A stretch of DNA of 46,759 nucleotides from Symbiodinium natans (Eukaryota > Sar > Dinophyceae > Suessiales > Symbiodiniaceae). Shown in pieces: positions 19,628 to 29,312 of the stretch (the stretch's first letter is position 1; each line of letters begins with the position of its first letter). The stretch is taken from positions 9,569 to 56,327 of the forward strand of contig CAJNDS010000450.1 in assembly GCA_905221605.1 (NCBI GenBank). Direction: 5' to 3'. The translations under genes and the position numbers were made by a program. The notes under the pieces were generated by a model. The model ran no database searches and was not told where the DNA came from. It saw only the letters and a program-made list of their open reading frames with translations.

Positions 19628-20400
19628 AATGTGCAAGGCCAAACTTGTGCCCAGCCGCTGGCTGTCAAATATGCAGAGCAGGAGCTCGTCGGCCATGTGT
19701 CTGGCGGGACATGCTCAAATATTATCTGTCGCGCATGCAAAGCTGCTAAGCTTAGGACCTTGCGTCATCGTGCATCGCCGCCTTCTAACTATGATCCTTC
19801 TGCTCACGGGCTTTGGGCCCCCGACAGCGTTGCCGTCTTGCGGCTCAAGGCCTGCAGGGTCGGAGCCACTGTTTCAAAGCTTGCAATTAATCGACAAGTC
19901 GGAAAGTTTGCGCATCAGGGGGGCACAGAGAGGGCCGGGATCTTCCGCAAGCTGAATGCACGCCAGAAGCCGCATTACATAGTGCGAGCTTTAGTTTTTG
20001 TTTGCCAGAACTTCAACTTTGAACCTCCTATTATCCAGCCGTGAACCCCGCCATAAATCCGTGTAAGAAAAGACCTTATCGCTGCAGTTGTAAAGCTTGT
20101 CATTGTGCAGAAAACTGTGTCGTGGTAAGAACGTACTGTCCCGCCATAAATGCAGGGGTTTATAAGTTTAGGGATTAGGGTTTCAAGGTCCCAGCGATTC
20201 GAGCTTAGGGCTTGAGCAGGGCTTTAGGAGGGTTTCGGATGGAGGTTCCTTAAAGGTTGAGTGCTTTAGGCTGAGGGCTTTAACCCCTAAACTTACAAGC
20301 CCTATACACAAAACCCCAATCCCGCAACCCACAAACCACTCCAAGGGGGAAGAGGGATACCATGGGGGAGGAGGAGGGCGCACGACCATCCAGATATCCG
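19628..20400. other. no gene seen
   Basis: There is an open frame of about 137 codons at 19631-20044, but it lacks motifs and good coding bias. From 20160 to 20380 the sequence carries TTTAGGG/CCCTAAAC-like words. I do not call a gene. Confidence 0.4.
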
Positions 20401-20420
20401 CATGTCCATATTATCCATAT

Positions 20421-20465
20421 ATATATATGGTACCCCCCCCCCCCCCCAAAGATCTAGGTATTTTC
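20421..20465. repeat. AT palindrome, poly-C run and AAAGATCTAGGTATTTTC motif
   Basis: A CCATATATATATATGG palindrome is followed by GTA, a 15-base C run and the 18-mer AAAGATCTAGGTATTTTC (20448-20465). The same 18-mer with an adjacent homopolymer and AT palindrome occurs in inverted orientation at 29720-29790. This marks a dispersed repeat family with this edge structure. Confidence 0.8.
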
Positions 20466-20598
20466 CTGGTTTTGGGATCTGTTTTAGGGTTTTAGGGTTG
20501 GGGGTGGGGGGCTAGCTAAACATGGAAATCTCAATATGGACATGTAAATCTTGATATGTGCGAGTCTTCATATGTGCGTGGTCGTATTTTCAAATTGT

Positions 20599-20852
20599 GA
20601 GCCCGATTGAAAACGATTGAAACGATTGAAATTCAATCGGGGGCCCGATTGAACAACGATTGAAACGATTGAAATTCAATCGGAGACCGGATTGAAGATT
20701 GAAGATTGAAGATTCCCGGAAAGCTTTTTTCTGGGAATCTTCAATCTTCAATCTTCCATCCGGCCCCCGATTGAATTTCAATCGTTTCAATCGTTTTTCA
20801 ATCGGGCCCCCGATTGAATTTCAATCGTTTCAATCGTTTTTCAATCGGGTTC
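20599..20852. repeat. 254-bp near-perfect foldback built from CGATTGAAA units
   Basis: Two arms of about 120 bp are reverse complements around a centre near 20724 (AAGCTT). Each arm is made of repeated CGATTGAAACGATTGAAATTCAATCG-type units, so the arms also contain smaller palindromes. It has no coding capacity. It could be a foldback or MITE-like element or a hairpin RNA source. Confidence 0.9.
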
Positions 20853-21000
20853 ACGTCTTGTAAAGTGTCAGAATTAGCTTTCGTGACGTCGCTCAAGATC
20901 ACGTGTCTTCGCAGACATTCCACTCGAAATATACTTGACCATTTGTGTTTGTAATACTCGCAATGGCTCGCATCCCAGTGGCTGGCTCAGTCTTATGGTT

Positions 21001-21235
21001 TTTATTGGTTTTTGCGGTGTTTCGGGAGCGTGGGTCCCACGCTAAAAATCGGTTTTACCGATGTTTTTGAAAGCCTACCTTCAAAATAACATCGGTAAAA
21101 CCAATGTTTTTGAAAGCCTACCTTCAAAAAACATAGGTAAAACCAATGTTATTGAAGGCCTACCTCTAAAAAACATCAGTAAAACCGATGTTTCGTGAGC
21201 CCATGCTCCCAAAACATCGCAAAAAAAAACAATTA
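21001..21235. repeat. second foldback with terminal inverted repeats and internal tandem units
   Basis: The ends TTATTGGTTTTTGCGGTGTTTC and the complement of the right end (GCGATGTTTTGGGAGCATGGG) match imperfectly over about 33 bp. Between them an approximately 42-bp unit (AACATCGGTAAAACCAATGTTTTTGAAAGCC-like) is repeated three times. A further copy of the left end occurs near 21328-21355. It looks like a small non-autonomous element. Confidence 0.75.
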
Positions 21236-21349
21236 AAAAAAACATGTCAAAAACCATGATTTTCGAAACTAGTGGCTGGGGTGGCCGGCCGAGTAGTTTC
21301 AGAAACCATAGTTTTTATGTTTCTTATTGGTTTTTGCGGTGTTTCGGGA

Positions 21350-22084
21350 TCGTGGGCTAAACCTTTAAGCCCTGTAGGCTATACGGTTAAGGTTTAAAGG
21401 TTTAGGGTTGAAAAGTTCAACAGTCAGCCCATAGAGTTTAAACCTTAAGGGTCCTAAACGCTTAACCTTTAAACCCTATAGGCCATAGGGTTAAGGTTGA
21501 AAGGCTTAGGGTTTAAGATTTTGGCATTAAAACACAAGCCCATAGAGCTTAAGCCTTAAGGGTTTAAGGTTTCAGCATTGAAACGATAACCCTAAGCCCT
21601 TTAGGGTCAGAACCTTGAAGCCCTGTAGGGCTCTAAAACGTTAACAGGGTTTAACCCTATAGGCGTTGAATGTATAAATGCCCAGACATTACACTCTCTT
21701 TAACCTTTCAGCCCTATAGGGTCTAAAGGCTTAGGGTATTTCTTAAGCCCTGAGGGTTTAAAACCTTAAGCCCTCAAGGTGGGCTCCTAAACCTTTAAAC
21801 CTTAACCCTATAGCCTATAGGGTTTAAAGGTTAAGCGTTTAGGCCCCTTGGGGTCTGAACTCTATAGACTTACTTTTAAAACCAAAACCCTTCAACGTTG
21901 ACCCTATAGCCTATAGGGTCTAAAGGTTAAGCGTTTAGGCCCCTTAAGGCTTTAACTCTATGGGCCTGCTATTGAACTTAAACCCTAAACCATTAAACCT
22001 TAGCCCTAATTATAGCCTATCGGGCTTAAAGGTTAAGTGTTTAGGCCCTGTACGCTAAGATTTACACTCGATGGGCTTAGGTTT
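21350..22084. repeat. degenerate telomere-like/CCTATAGG palindromic repeats
   Basis: The segment consists of AACCTTAA, CCCTATAGG and TTTAGGG-like words in both orientations. It forms many short palindromes (CCTATAGG with flanks). The same repeat type resumes at 29566, so the copia element has inserted into it. Confidence 0.75.
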
Positions 22085-22344
22085 TGTAAAAGCTGAACAG
22101 TCGGAGTGGCACTCATGATCATCCGCAGACTTGTGGGCACGAAGCGCCCAGTGAAGCTTTCAGAGGCATAGAGAAAAAGCAGAGTGATCCTTCGGTGCTC
22201 GCCATAGCATTGATCCATTCTATCATTCTGCTCCCCATACGGGATATCTTTCGATTCTTTATTCTTTCCAGAACATCCCATCATCTGGTTTATTGGCCCT
22301 TATCGACCACCAGTGCAGGAAGCAGGACAAGGCTCGCTTCTGCA
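22085..22344 (+). repeat. 5' LTR of the copia element
   Basis: 260 bp, from TGTAAAAGCTG to CTTCTGCA, identical to 29301-29560. It should hold the promoter and polyadenylation signal. No clear TATA box was recognised. Confidence 0.95.
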
Positions 22345-22345
22345 C

Positions 22346-22358
22346 TGGTAGCGGAGCC
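22346..22358 (+). promoter_or_regulatory. primer-binding site, initiator-Met tRNA type
   Basis: TGGTAGCGGAGCC lies one base after the 5' LTR. It begins with TGG, complementary to the CCA tail of a tRNA. It resembles the complement of initiator-methionine tRNA 3' ends, which copia elements commonly use. Confidence 0.7.
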
Positions 22359-22404
22359 AAGTACGGCCAGGACCTTTTTGGGTGCCCGACAGCAGACGTT
22401 TGAT

Positions 22405-23271
22405 ATGTCAGAGCTAGGTGTGAATCCCAAGCTGCCGACATGGGACGGCGACTGGCGGACATTCATGGACTATCGCTTGGCATGCTATCTGGAGTATGAT
22501 GGCCTGAAAAAGGATGAACAGGTGACGTTGGCGCCGCGACTGACAAGGAACCTGACCGGCAAGGCCTGGGAAGCATGCAGCAGCATCGACAGAGAGAAAC
22601 TACGCCAGGAAGGAGGCCTCGACTACTTGTTGTCCTTCCTGAAGGAAAAGCGCGGCAAACAACAGGTCGACATCCTGGGCGAAGCCTTTGAGAAGTACTT
22701 CCAGTCGTCCGATGTGTTGCGGCGAGACAAAGAGAGTCTCAACGATTACGAGCAGCGACTATCCATCTACACTCGAGACATTGACCGTGCCTTGGCTGAG
22801 CTCAGTGGATCCGAAGGTATCAAGGTACCAACGGAGATCTATGGGTGGTTCCTTCTCAACAAGCACCTGCGACTGGAGCCATCAGACGTCGCCACTTTGA
22901 AGTCGCAGACTGCCAGCTATAAGCTAGCCGATGTCCAGACCGCATTGAGAAAGATGTGGGGAGGAGATAGCCTAGTGATCAAGGATCAGGAGCGCAAGAG
23001 ACTGGGCAAAGCCTACCTCAACATCTCCGAGGAGTACGATGCAGAGGACGAGACGCAGCAATCAGATGGTGGTGTCTGGTGGAATGATGATCTTCCAGAG
23101 CATCAGGAGAATCCCGATGAAGAGCGCAGCGAAGTGGAAATTTGGTTTGAGGAGGCTCTTGCAGCCTTTCAAGACCAACCCGAAGACGAGGTCATCCTTG
23201 CGAACTTTCAGGAGGCGAAGAAGGCCTTTATTACAAGGACGCCAGGAAGGCCCTCGACCAGAGCCGAGTGA
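22405..23271 (+). CDS. copia gag (capsid-like) protein
   Basis: The frame is open from 22195, inside the LTR, but the first ATG after the primer site is at 22405 and gives 288 residues. It begins with a polar segment and a Trp-Asp-Gly-Asp-Trp motif, followed by a helical region typical of dinoflagellate copia gag proteins, which form the particle that packages element RNA. The last 15-20 residues, from about 23220, look out of frame. There the -1 frame (KDARKALDQSRVNRGFYP) matches the usual transition to the zinc knuckle. The native product is therefore probably gag fused to the protease part, either by frameshift or before a one-base mutation. Confidence 0.85.
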   Translation: MSELGVNPKLPTWDGDWRTFMDYRLACYLEYDGLKKDEQVTLAPRLTRNLTGKAWEACSSIDREKLRQEGGLDYLLSFLKEKRGKQQVDILGEAFEKYFQSSDVLRRDKESLNDYEQRLSIYTRDIDRALAELSGSEGIKVPTEIYGWFLLNKHLRLEPSDVATLKSQTASYKLADVQTALRKMWGGDSLVIKDQERKRLGKAYLNISEEYDAEDETQQSDGGVWWNDDLPEHQENPDEERSEVEIWFEEALAAFQDQPEDEVILANFQEAKKAFITRTPGRPSTRAE

Positions 23272-24080
23272 ATCGGGGCTTTTATCCACAAGGCAAAGGA
23301 AAAGGGAAGCACAGCAGCCAGAAGCCAGAGCGCACCAAGGGAGAAGGACGCAGTGGCGAGTTTAAGGGCCGCTGCATGCGATGCGGCAAGTTTGGACACA
23401 AGGCTCAGTTCTGTCCCCAGCAGGGACAGCGCGCCAAAGCTACTGGGAAGGGCAGTGGCGTTGGCTTCGTGTACACAAACTGGGCTGAGGTGACGAACGC
23501 CGAGTGCACAGAGAACGTGGAGAACCCGATCTACCACCAGCAACAGGCAGAGAACATGAAGGCCATCATGGACTGCGGAGCCTCGGAGTCCATCGTAGGT
23601 GCCTGGACACTGCAAAAGCTGAGTGAAGAGCTTGAGAACCTAGGGTTCAATCCCGAGGAAGAGATCTCCTTGGACACTAGTCTGCGCAAGAGTTTCATCT
23701 TCGGCAACAATGAGACAAGTTTAGCCCTCGGAGAAGCTAGCGTCAACACCGGCATCCATGGCGTGGAGCAGGAGACACGAGTCCATGTGGTGGAGGGGCA
23801 AACTCCCTTGCTCCTATCCAGCAAGTGGTTGTACGAGCAGGCAGCCATCATCGACTTCAGGACGGGACAAGCAATCCTGCCAAAGATCAGCCACGAGGTG
23901 ATCCAGCTGGAACGTGCATCCACATACCACTTGTTGCTTCCAGTGACCGCGTATCAGGGTCATGATGCGGCAAGGGCGTTGACGAATGTCTCAGATGAGA
24001 AGGAAGAGAGCGTGCTCCTGCGGGCCTGTGCCCAAGTGCTCAAGCCCTCAGCGCCTCTGAAAGTTTCACTGCAGGAGTAG
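23268..24080 (+). CDS. copia zinc knuckle and aspartic protease
   Basis: The codon at 23268 is GTG. The same frame is protein-like upstream, so this is a continuation of gag at a -1 offset, not an independent start. A CCHC zinc knuckle (C-x2-C-x4-H-x4-C, GRCMRCGKFGHKAQFC) lies at residues about 34-49 and would bind element RNA. The protease active site reads IMDCGAS near residue 100, with Cys in place of the usual Ser/Thr after the catalytic Asp. The frame ends at TAG (24078-24080), but the same frame is open again immediately after and continues into pol. The TAG is therefore either a readthrough point or a fresh nonsense mutation. Confidence 0.88.
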   Translation: MNRGFYPQGKGKGKHSSQKPERTKGEGRSGEFKGRCMRCGKFGHKAQFCPQQGQRAKATGKGSGVGFVYTNWAEVTNAECTENVENPIYHQQQAENMKAIMDCGASESIVGAWTLQKLSEELENLGFNPEEEISLDTSLRKSFIFGNNETSLALGEASVNTGIHGVEQETRVHVVEGQTPLLLSSKWLYEQAAIIDFRTGQAILPKISHEVIQLERASTYHLLLPVTAYQGHDAARALTNVSDEKEESVLLRACAQVLKPSAPLKVSLQE

Positions 24081-24164
24081 GGACAGCACCACCGAGAGGA
24101 AACGCTGGAAGTTCTCTCGAGTGGACCCGAGGCCAGTGATACTGGCCAGGTTCCAGCTCCAGTT

Positions 24165-27100
24165 TTGTGCTGCCAGGAGTCATGTTCAGGATCAAGCGAA
24201 GCCTGTGATAGGGAGTTAACTAGTGAGATGAAACACTGGTTCCACCGACAAGCTCAAAACATAGAAGAAGAAACTGTGGAAGCCCTTTGTGGGCTTGCGA
24301 CTGAGAGGCTGGATTTGTTGGAGGTTTGTGCTCCCTGGGACTCCCCTTTAAGTAACGCTGTTGAAAGGGCTGGCGGGAAAGCGTACCGTATCGGGTTGCA
24401 TAACGGGTTTGATTTGGCAACCAAGGCCGGGTTCACCAAGGCACTTGCTCTACTTCGAAGACACCGACCCCGATATCTTCACGTATCCCCGCCATGTGAC
24501 CCGTGGACATCGCTTACAAATGCCCAGCAACGAACCCCTCAACAAACTCAGAACCTCCAACGAAAACGAGAACATGGGCGCTTGATCCTGAAAAATTGTT
24601 TAAAGCTACTTCAGGTGCAGCGACAGGAACTTAATGGGCAGTCGAGTGTGGGAGACTGTCAGGGAGGACATGGAGGAGGTGAACAGCCACTGCGCGCAGC
24701 ATCATGGCATGAACCCACGGTACGTAAAATGGTGCAGATATGTGGGGGCACTCGGTTTAGGTGTGATGGTTGTAGGTTCAACCTCAGGTCCCCCCGGACT
24801 GGCGTGCCGATTCAAAAACCCTGGGGATGGTTCAGTAGCATGCCTGCCATGAGAAAAGAACTTGAGCGTACATGTCAACATGGTCAACAACATCATGCTA
24901 CCCTGAACGCCAAAGAGACTGCGCAAACAGCTACATATCCTCCTCCTCTGTGCCGAGCTTTTGCCAAAGTACTGATGGATGATAAGATGCGGGAAGCAAC
25001 TAGATATGTTCAGACGTATGCTGCCCACCAAGAGATGACTGCGCCTGAAGAGTCAGCAGCCGACGAAGGAGCGGTTTCATTGGACCAAGGATCGGCAGAG
25101 GACAGTCGTGGCCGATCTTCAGAGGAACCGCCGGTCAGTGAACCTGAACATGCCCCAAACGCTGAACAAAGCCCGACCCAAAGCATCGAAGAGTTAAATG
25201 AAGGCCCTGAACAACCCCAAGAACAATGGCATCCTGACAAAATACTCCGAAAGATACGTGTCATTCATTCGAACTTAGGACACCCCTCAAACGTTGTTTT
25301 AACCAGGATGTTGAAAGAAGCCGGAGCCTCAAAACAAATCCTCGATCGAGCTTCGACGTATGAGTGCCCGCAATGCGTTCAAAGGGGTCATGCGAAGCCA
25401 CACCGGACTGCACAAGTGCCACAAGCTCAGAAGAAATGGGACATTGTCAGTGTTGATACCTTTTGGTGGCACAGTCCGCACCGGGATGGACAAGGCAATC
25501 CCCTTGAACACGTGGTGGGTATTTCGTTTCAAGACGAAGCAAGCGACTACCATCTTGCATCCATTGTTCGTTCAGGTACCAAAACGCAACGGGTTATTCG
25601 GTCTGAAGAGTTCAGGGAAGCGTTTGCCAGGGACTGGTTGAGGATTCTTCCTAAACCGGCGAGTCTGAGGTTTGATGACGAAGGGGCGTTCAGGGATTCT
25701 CGAATGATTGAGTGGCTTGAGGGACAAGCAATTAAAGTGTCTGTGATCGCAGGTGAAGCGGCCTGGCAAGTAGGCAAACATTCAAGACATCTCGAAGTGC
25801 TCAAGGAGAACATGTCGCTCTTGGCATTAGAACTAGGACCTGACGTGAAGGCCGTCGAGTTGTTGAGTTTGTGCCTCGCTGCGAAAAACGAACTTCATCA
25901 GATTGCTGGTTACAGTCCTAACCAATGGTGCTTCGGTCAGGAGAGAGAAAGAATTCAATCGTTTCTGCAGTTCGGATCTCATATGCCCACTCAAAGCCTG
26001 AGAGAACATGAGGACTTTGAAACCACTCTCCAACGAGCCGAACGAGCACGCACCACATTCATCAAGGCCGATAGTCGTCGACGGATTCTGCGAGCAGCCC
26101 GCGGTCAAGCTAGGAAGAGTGAAGTCTACCAGCCAGGAGAACTTGTGTATTTCTACAGGAAAGGGCGCAACACAAGTAAACTTGAAGCTGGTTGGCACGG
26201 CCCTGCCAGAGTTGTTGCCATCGAAAAACAAGGGGATCCCGAAAGAAACCAAACTCAGGGATCAGTGATATGGATTGTTCATGCCACGATTCTGTACCGC
26301 TGTGCGCCAGAACAATTGCGTAGAGTTCCTCAAAGCTTGACGGCAACTTATGAATCCATTCACGGCAAAACGTCCCCTCTGGAAAATGTAAGACAAGCCG
26401 GTCATCAAGCCAACTACCGAGACATATCCCAGGACCTGCAACTTGAACCTGAGGACTCCGAGATACATGATGCCGAGCCTGGTTCGAGTCGGGAGTTCCC
26501 AAGTCCGACGGTGCGTCTCTTCGGGAAGCAAACCGTACGCCATGGCCAAGGACAACAAGGACGCAGTGATCAAGGCTCTGAGCCAGAAGGCTCAAGAGCA
26601 GAAGCAGGAGGAGCTGACGGAGCAGGTCCGCCTGGAGAAGCAGAGATGCCGCAACATGTCTCTCGAGGAGCTGGGGAGCGAGACCATGGTGAAGGGCAAG
26701 TACGGCAAGAAAACGGTGGAGATAGCGTATGCCGACCCCCAGTATGTCGCCTGGGTCTTGACTCACCAGGCCGAGAACCTGAAGTTCATCAACCTGATGA
26801 TCTACACCGAGAGGATGCACCAAGAAAAGAAGACCACGAGCTCTTCTGGAGACAAGCCGAGCGAGCGCGACGTGAAGGAAGAGTGGGAAGAGGTCATGAC
26901 GCCGAGTCCCGCGCCGGCAGTGAGCGAAAATTCCCCCAGTCAACTGGGCGTTCTCCAGGAGGCGATGCAACAGCTCAGTCTTCAGGTCGGGCAGCTGGAA
27001 CAGGCCAACATTCAGAACCAGCAGACCATCTACCAGGCCATGTCGATGAACATGGCGGCTCAGGAGCACATCGAGAACATCCAACGCCGGTTGAGTCAAC

Positions 27101-29312
27101 TCGAGAAGATGCTCATTCCGGATCTTCAGTGAATCGAGCCCGGAGTAGGACGCCCTTCGGTCGTCGTGAAGAACCGCACCGGAGTGTGATGTTTGAAGAT
27201 CAGGTTGACTGCCTCAAGGGTTGTGAGTTCGAGGAACTGGAAGAGGTTGGTGACATCGCTAGTGCTGTCAAGAAAAAGGTTGATCAGTCTGTCCCGAAAA
27301 CCCTTAACTTGGGATGCTTCCAGTGGCGACAGATAGAGCCTGAATGGGAACCAATCCCGAACCCCGTCAAAGAACCCCAAAATGCACCTCAAGAGACCTC
27401 CCATGAAAGCCAAGACTTGCATGCGTATTTTTCCAAGGCCCTTCAGAATCAGGAATCCGTGTTTGAGATCACTATGGATGTACAGCCGAGGGATGTCCAT
27501 AAGATCAAGACTGGTGGTCACCATACCTGGGTTATGAATGAAAAACCTAAGAAAAGGGCTGAGGTTCAGTTCAGGACTTTGTCGGATGAGGATAAGCTGG
27601 ACTTCCTTCAAGCGATGAAGGGTGAGCTAGGGTCCTATTTGGAACATGAGGCAGTGGCCATTGCGAGGCGACACAATGTGCCTTCCGAGAGGATACTCGG
27701 GATGCGCTGGGTGTTAACCTGGAAGGCTCTGACAGACGAAGAAGGGATGCAGCAGGGGCGTAAAGCTAAAGCTAGGTTAATCATCAAGGGTTTTCAAGAT
27801 CCCGATTTGCTGGCTCTGAAGCGCGACAGCCCGACCTTGTCCACGCAAAATCGAAACACCATCCTTTCTCTGGCGGCAGTGCATAAGTGGAAGTGCTTCA
27901 TAGGAGACATCAAAACTGCTTTCTTGAACGGGGATAAAACGGAGTATGATCGTGAAATATTTGCTGACCCTCCTGAAGAAGTCCGCAAGATGTTAAACAT
28001 GAAACCCCATGAAATCTGTCGTATCCTGAAAGCCGTGTATGGACTCCTTCATGCACCTAGAGCTTGGGCTGATAAGCTAGGCAAGGAATTGACGCAACAA
28101 GGCTGGATTCAGTCAAAGCTTGACCCATGTGTATGGCGCCTTTACGATGAACACCAACTGTTATGTGGGTTGCTAGGGATTCATGTCGATGACGTGTTGT
28201 GTTGTGGATCGGGGGATCATTTTGAAGGTCGGGTGAAGGCTTTGCGATCGTGTTTTCCGTTCGGGTCATGGAAGGACATTCAGCAGGAACCAACGGTTTT
28301 CTGTGGAAGTGAAATCAAGCAGGGGTTGGATTTCTCAGTGGAGCTGAATCAAGAGCGGTATGCTGAAGGACTGTCAGAGATCCCTATAAGCCGCGAACGC
28401 CGGGAGCAAGGACAAGAGGCAGTGAACGAAGCCGAGCGGAAGCTACTAAGGGCTACTCTTGGAGCTCTGTCGTGGCGTGCAACACAATCTGCCCCTTGGC
28501 TTTGCGCCAGCGTGTCCTATTTGCAGGGATGCTTCAAGGAAGCTCGGGTGGATGACCTGATTCAGATCAATAAGCTTGTTAGGTTGCAAAGAGCTTACTG
28601 TCAAGTCCCAATTCGATTCTCTTCCCAAATCGAGAAACCAGTCCTCATTACGTACCATGATGCCTCATATGCGTGTAGAAGGGATGGATCCTCCCAAGGT
28701 GGACTCATCACGATGCTAGTGGATCGTAAAGTTTTAGATGGAAAACGAAGTGCGTATTCCCCCATTGCCTGGCAAAGTAGAAAGCTCCCCCGCGTTTGTC
28801 GAAGCTCCACTTCTGCAGAGATTCAGACAGGTAGTCACTCCATGGACTCACATGAGTTCACGAAGCAAATCCTTGCTGAGTGGTACAATCCTGCCAAGAT
28901 CCCTGTCCAGGAAATGGATGCAGCTCTGGGTCAGTTCCCTTCACTAGTGGTCACAGATTCCAAAAATCTCTACGATTCAGTTGTCAGGGTGGAAACCAGC
29001 GGGTTGCAGTTAGAGGAGAAAAGGTTGGCTTTGGAGGTTCTTTCGATTCGAGAGAGGATTCAGGCCATTGGTGTTAGCTTTCGGTGGGTCGATGCTGATC
29101 AGCAACTCGCGGATGGATTGTCGAAGCCTTTTGTGTACAATGACCTTCTTCAAGCATTTCAGAGAGGTGTCGTTAGCATACAGTTTGACAGTAAATTTAC
29201 GTCTGCTAAACGCAAACGAGCTTGGCAACGGAACATCAAGAGCAAGGCTCAGCCTGCGCGTGACTCCGCATATGCCACTCCGATAAGAGAGTTTGATGAG
29301 TGTAAAAGCTGA
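24165..29312 (+). CDS. copia pol: methyltransferase-like domain, integrase, RT, RNase H
   Basis: This frame is open from 24081, directly after the protease TAG, to a TGA inside the 3' LTR. Numbering starts at 24165. Residues about 45-280 resemble a C5-cytosine methyltransferase: LLEVCAPWDS near 48 as the cofactor-binding motif and SPPCDPW near 107 as the Pro-Cys motif. The integrase has an HHCC finger (366-405) and Asp near 430, Asp near 502 and Glu near 540. Residues about 790-990 are low-complexity and coincide with an embedded ORF in another frame. The RT has LIIKGFQD, DIKTAFLNG and HVDDV near 1205, 1247 and 1338, with His in place of the usual Tyr. RNase H (about 1495-1660) keeps its Asp/Glu residues. 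All enzymatic blocks look intact. Confidence 0.93.
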   Translation: MCCQESCSGSSEACDRELTSEMKHWFHRQAQNIEEETVEALCGLATERLDLLEVCAPWDSPLSNAVERAGGKAYRIGLHNGFDLATKAGFTKALALLRRHRPRYLHVSPPCDPWTSLTNAQQRTPQQTQNLQRKREHGRLILKNCLKLLQVQRQELNGQSSVGDCQGGHGGGEQPLRAASWHEPTVRKMVQICGGTRFRCDGCRFNLRSPRTGVPIQKPWGWFSSMPAMRKELERTCQHGQQHHATLNAKETAQTATYPPPLCRAFAKVLMDDKMREATRYVQTYAAHQEMTAPEESAADEGAVSLDQGSAEDSRGRSSEEPPVSEPEHAPNAEQSPTQSIEELNEGPEQPQEQWHPDKILRKIRVIHSNLGHPSNVVLTRMLKEAGASKQILDRASTYECPQCVQRGHAKPHRTAQVPQAQKKWDIVSVDTFWWHSPHRDGQGNPLEHVVGISFQDEASDYHLASIVRSGTKTQRVIRSEEFREAFARDWLRILPKPASLRFDDEGAFRDSRMIEWLEGQAIKVSVIAGEAAWQVGKHSRHLEVLKENMSLLALELGPDVKAVELLSLCLAAKNELHQIAGYSPNQWCFGQERERIQSFLQFGSHMPTQSLREHEDFETTLQRAERARTTFIKADSRRRILRAARGQARKSEVYQPGELVYFYRKGRNTSKLEAGWHGPARVVAIEKQGDPERNQTQGSVIWIVHATILYRCAPEQLRRVPQSLTATYESIHGKTSPLENVRQAGHQANYRDISQDLQLEPEDSEIHDAEPGSSREFPSPTVRLFGKQTVRHGQGQQGRSDQGSEPEGSRAEAGGADGAGPPGEAEMPQHVSRGAGERDHGEGQVRQENGGDSVCRPPVCRLGLDSPGREPEVHQPDDLHREDAPRKEDHELFWRQAERARREGRVGRGHDAESRAGSERKFPQSTGRSPGGDATAQSSGRAAGTGQHSEPADHLPGHVDEHGGSGAHREHPTPVESTREDAHSGSSVNRARSRTPFGRREEPHRSVMFEDQVDCLKGCEFEELEEVGDIASAVKKKVDQSVPKTLNLGCFQWRQIEPEWEPIPNPVKEPQNAPQETSHESQDLHAYFSKALQNQESVFEITMDVQPRDVHKIKTGGHHTWVMNEKPKKRAEVQFRTLSDEDKLDFLQAMKGELGSYLEHEAVAIARRHNVPSERILGMRWVLTWKALTDEEGMQQGRKAKARLIIKGFQDPDLLALKRDSPTLSTQNRNTILSLAAVHKWKCFIGDIKTAFLNGDKTEYDREIFADPPEEVRKMLNMKPHEICRILKAVYGLLHAPRAWADKLGKELTQQGWIQSKLDPCVWRLYDEHQLLCGLLGIHVDDVLCCGSGDHFEGRVKALRSCFPFGSWKDIQQEPTVFCGSEIKQGLDFSVELNQERYAEGLSEIPISRERREQGQEAVNEAERKLLRATLGALSWRATQSAPWLCASVSYLQGCFKEARVDDLIQINKLVRLQRAYCQVPIRFSSQIEKPVLITYHDASYACRRDGSSQGGLITMLVDRKVLDGKRSAYSPIAWQSRKLPRVCRSSTSAEIQTGSHSMDSHEFTKQILAEWYNPAKIPVQEMDAALGQFPSLVVTDSKNLYDSVVRVETSGLQLEEKRLALEVLSIRERIQAIGVSFRWVDADQQLADGLSKPFVYNDLLQAFQRGVVSIQFDSKFTSAKRKRAWQRNIKSKAQPARDSAYATPIREFDECKS
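26542..27132 (+). CDS. embedded ORF with ExoX-C-like motif and coiled coil, overlapping pol
   Basis: This ORF starts with ATG in CCATGG context and has 196 residues in a frame +1 to pol. Residues 1-45 are a charged helix. Residues about 50-90 contain VKGKYGKKT...YADPQYVAWVL, a pattern seen in the small C-terminal domain of exonuclease X-like proteins. A polar linker follows, then a long Gln/Leu coiled coil to the end. Third codon positions in this frame are strongly G/C, unlike the rest of pol. The pol frame through the same bases reads as Gly/Arg/Glu/His-rich filler. I infer a captured host coding segment, tolerated because the pol frame stayed open. Whether it is translated is unknown. Confidence 0.65.
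   Translation: MAKDNKDAVIKALSQKAQEQKQEELTEQVRLEKQRCRNMSLEELGSETMVKGKYGKKTVEIAYADPQYVAWVLTHQAENLKFINLMIYTERMHQEKKTTSSSGDKPSERDVKEEWEEVMTPSPAPAVSENSPSQLGVLQEAMQQLSLQVGQLEQANIQNQQTIYQAMSMNMAAQEHIENIQRRLSQLEKMLIPDLQ

Noticed and set aside
26110-27099. 329-codon minus-strand ORF across the copia pol linker
   Set aside because: It is antisense to the GC3-rich embedded ORF, which explains the lack of stops; residues are Leu/Val/His-rich shadow-like.
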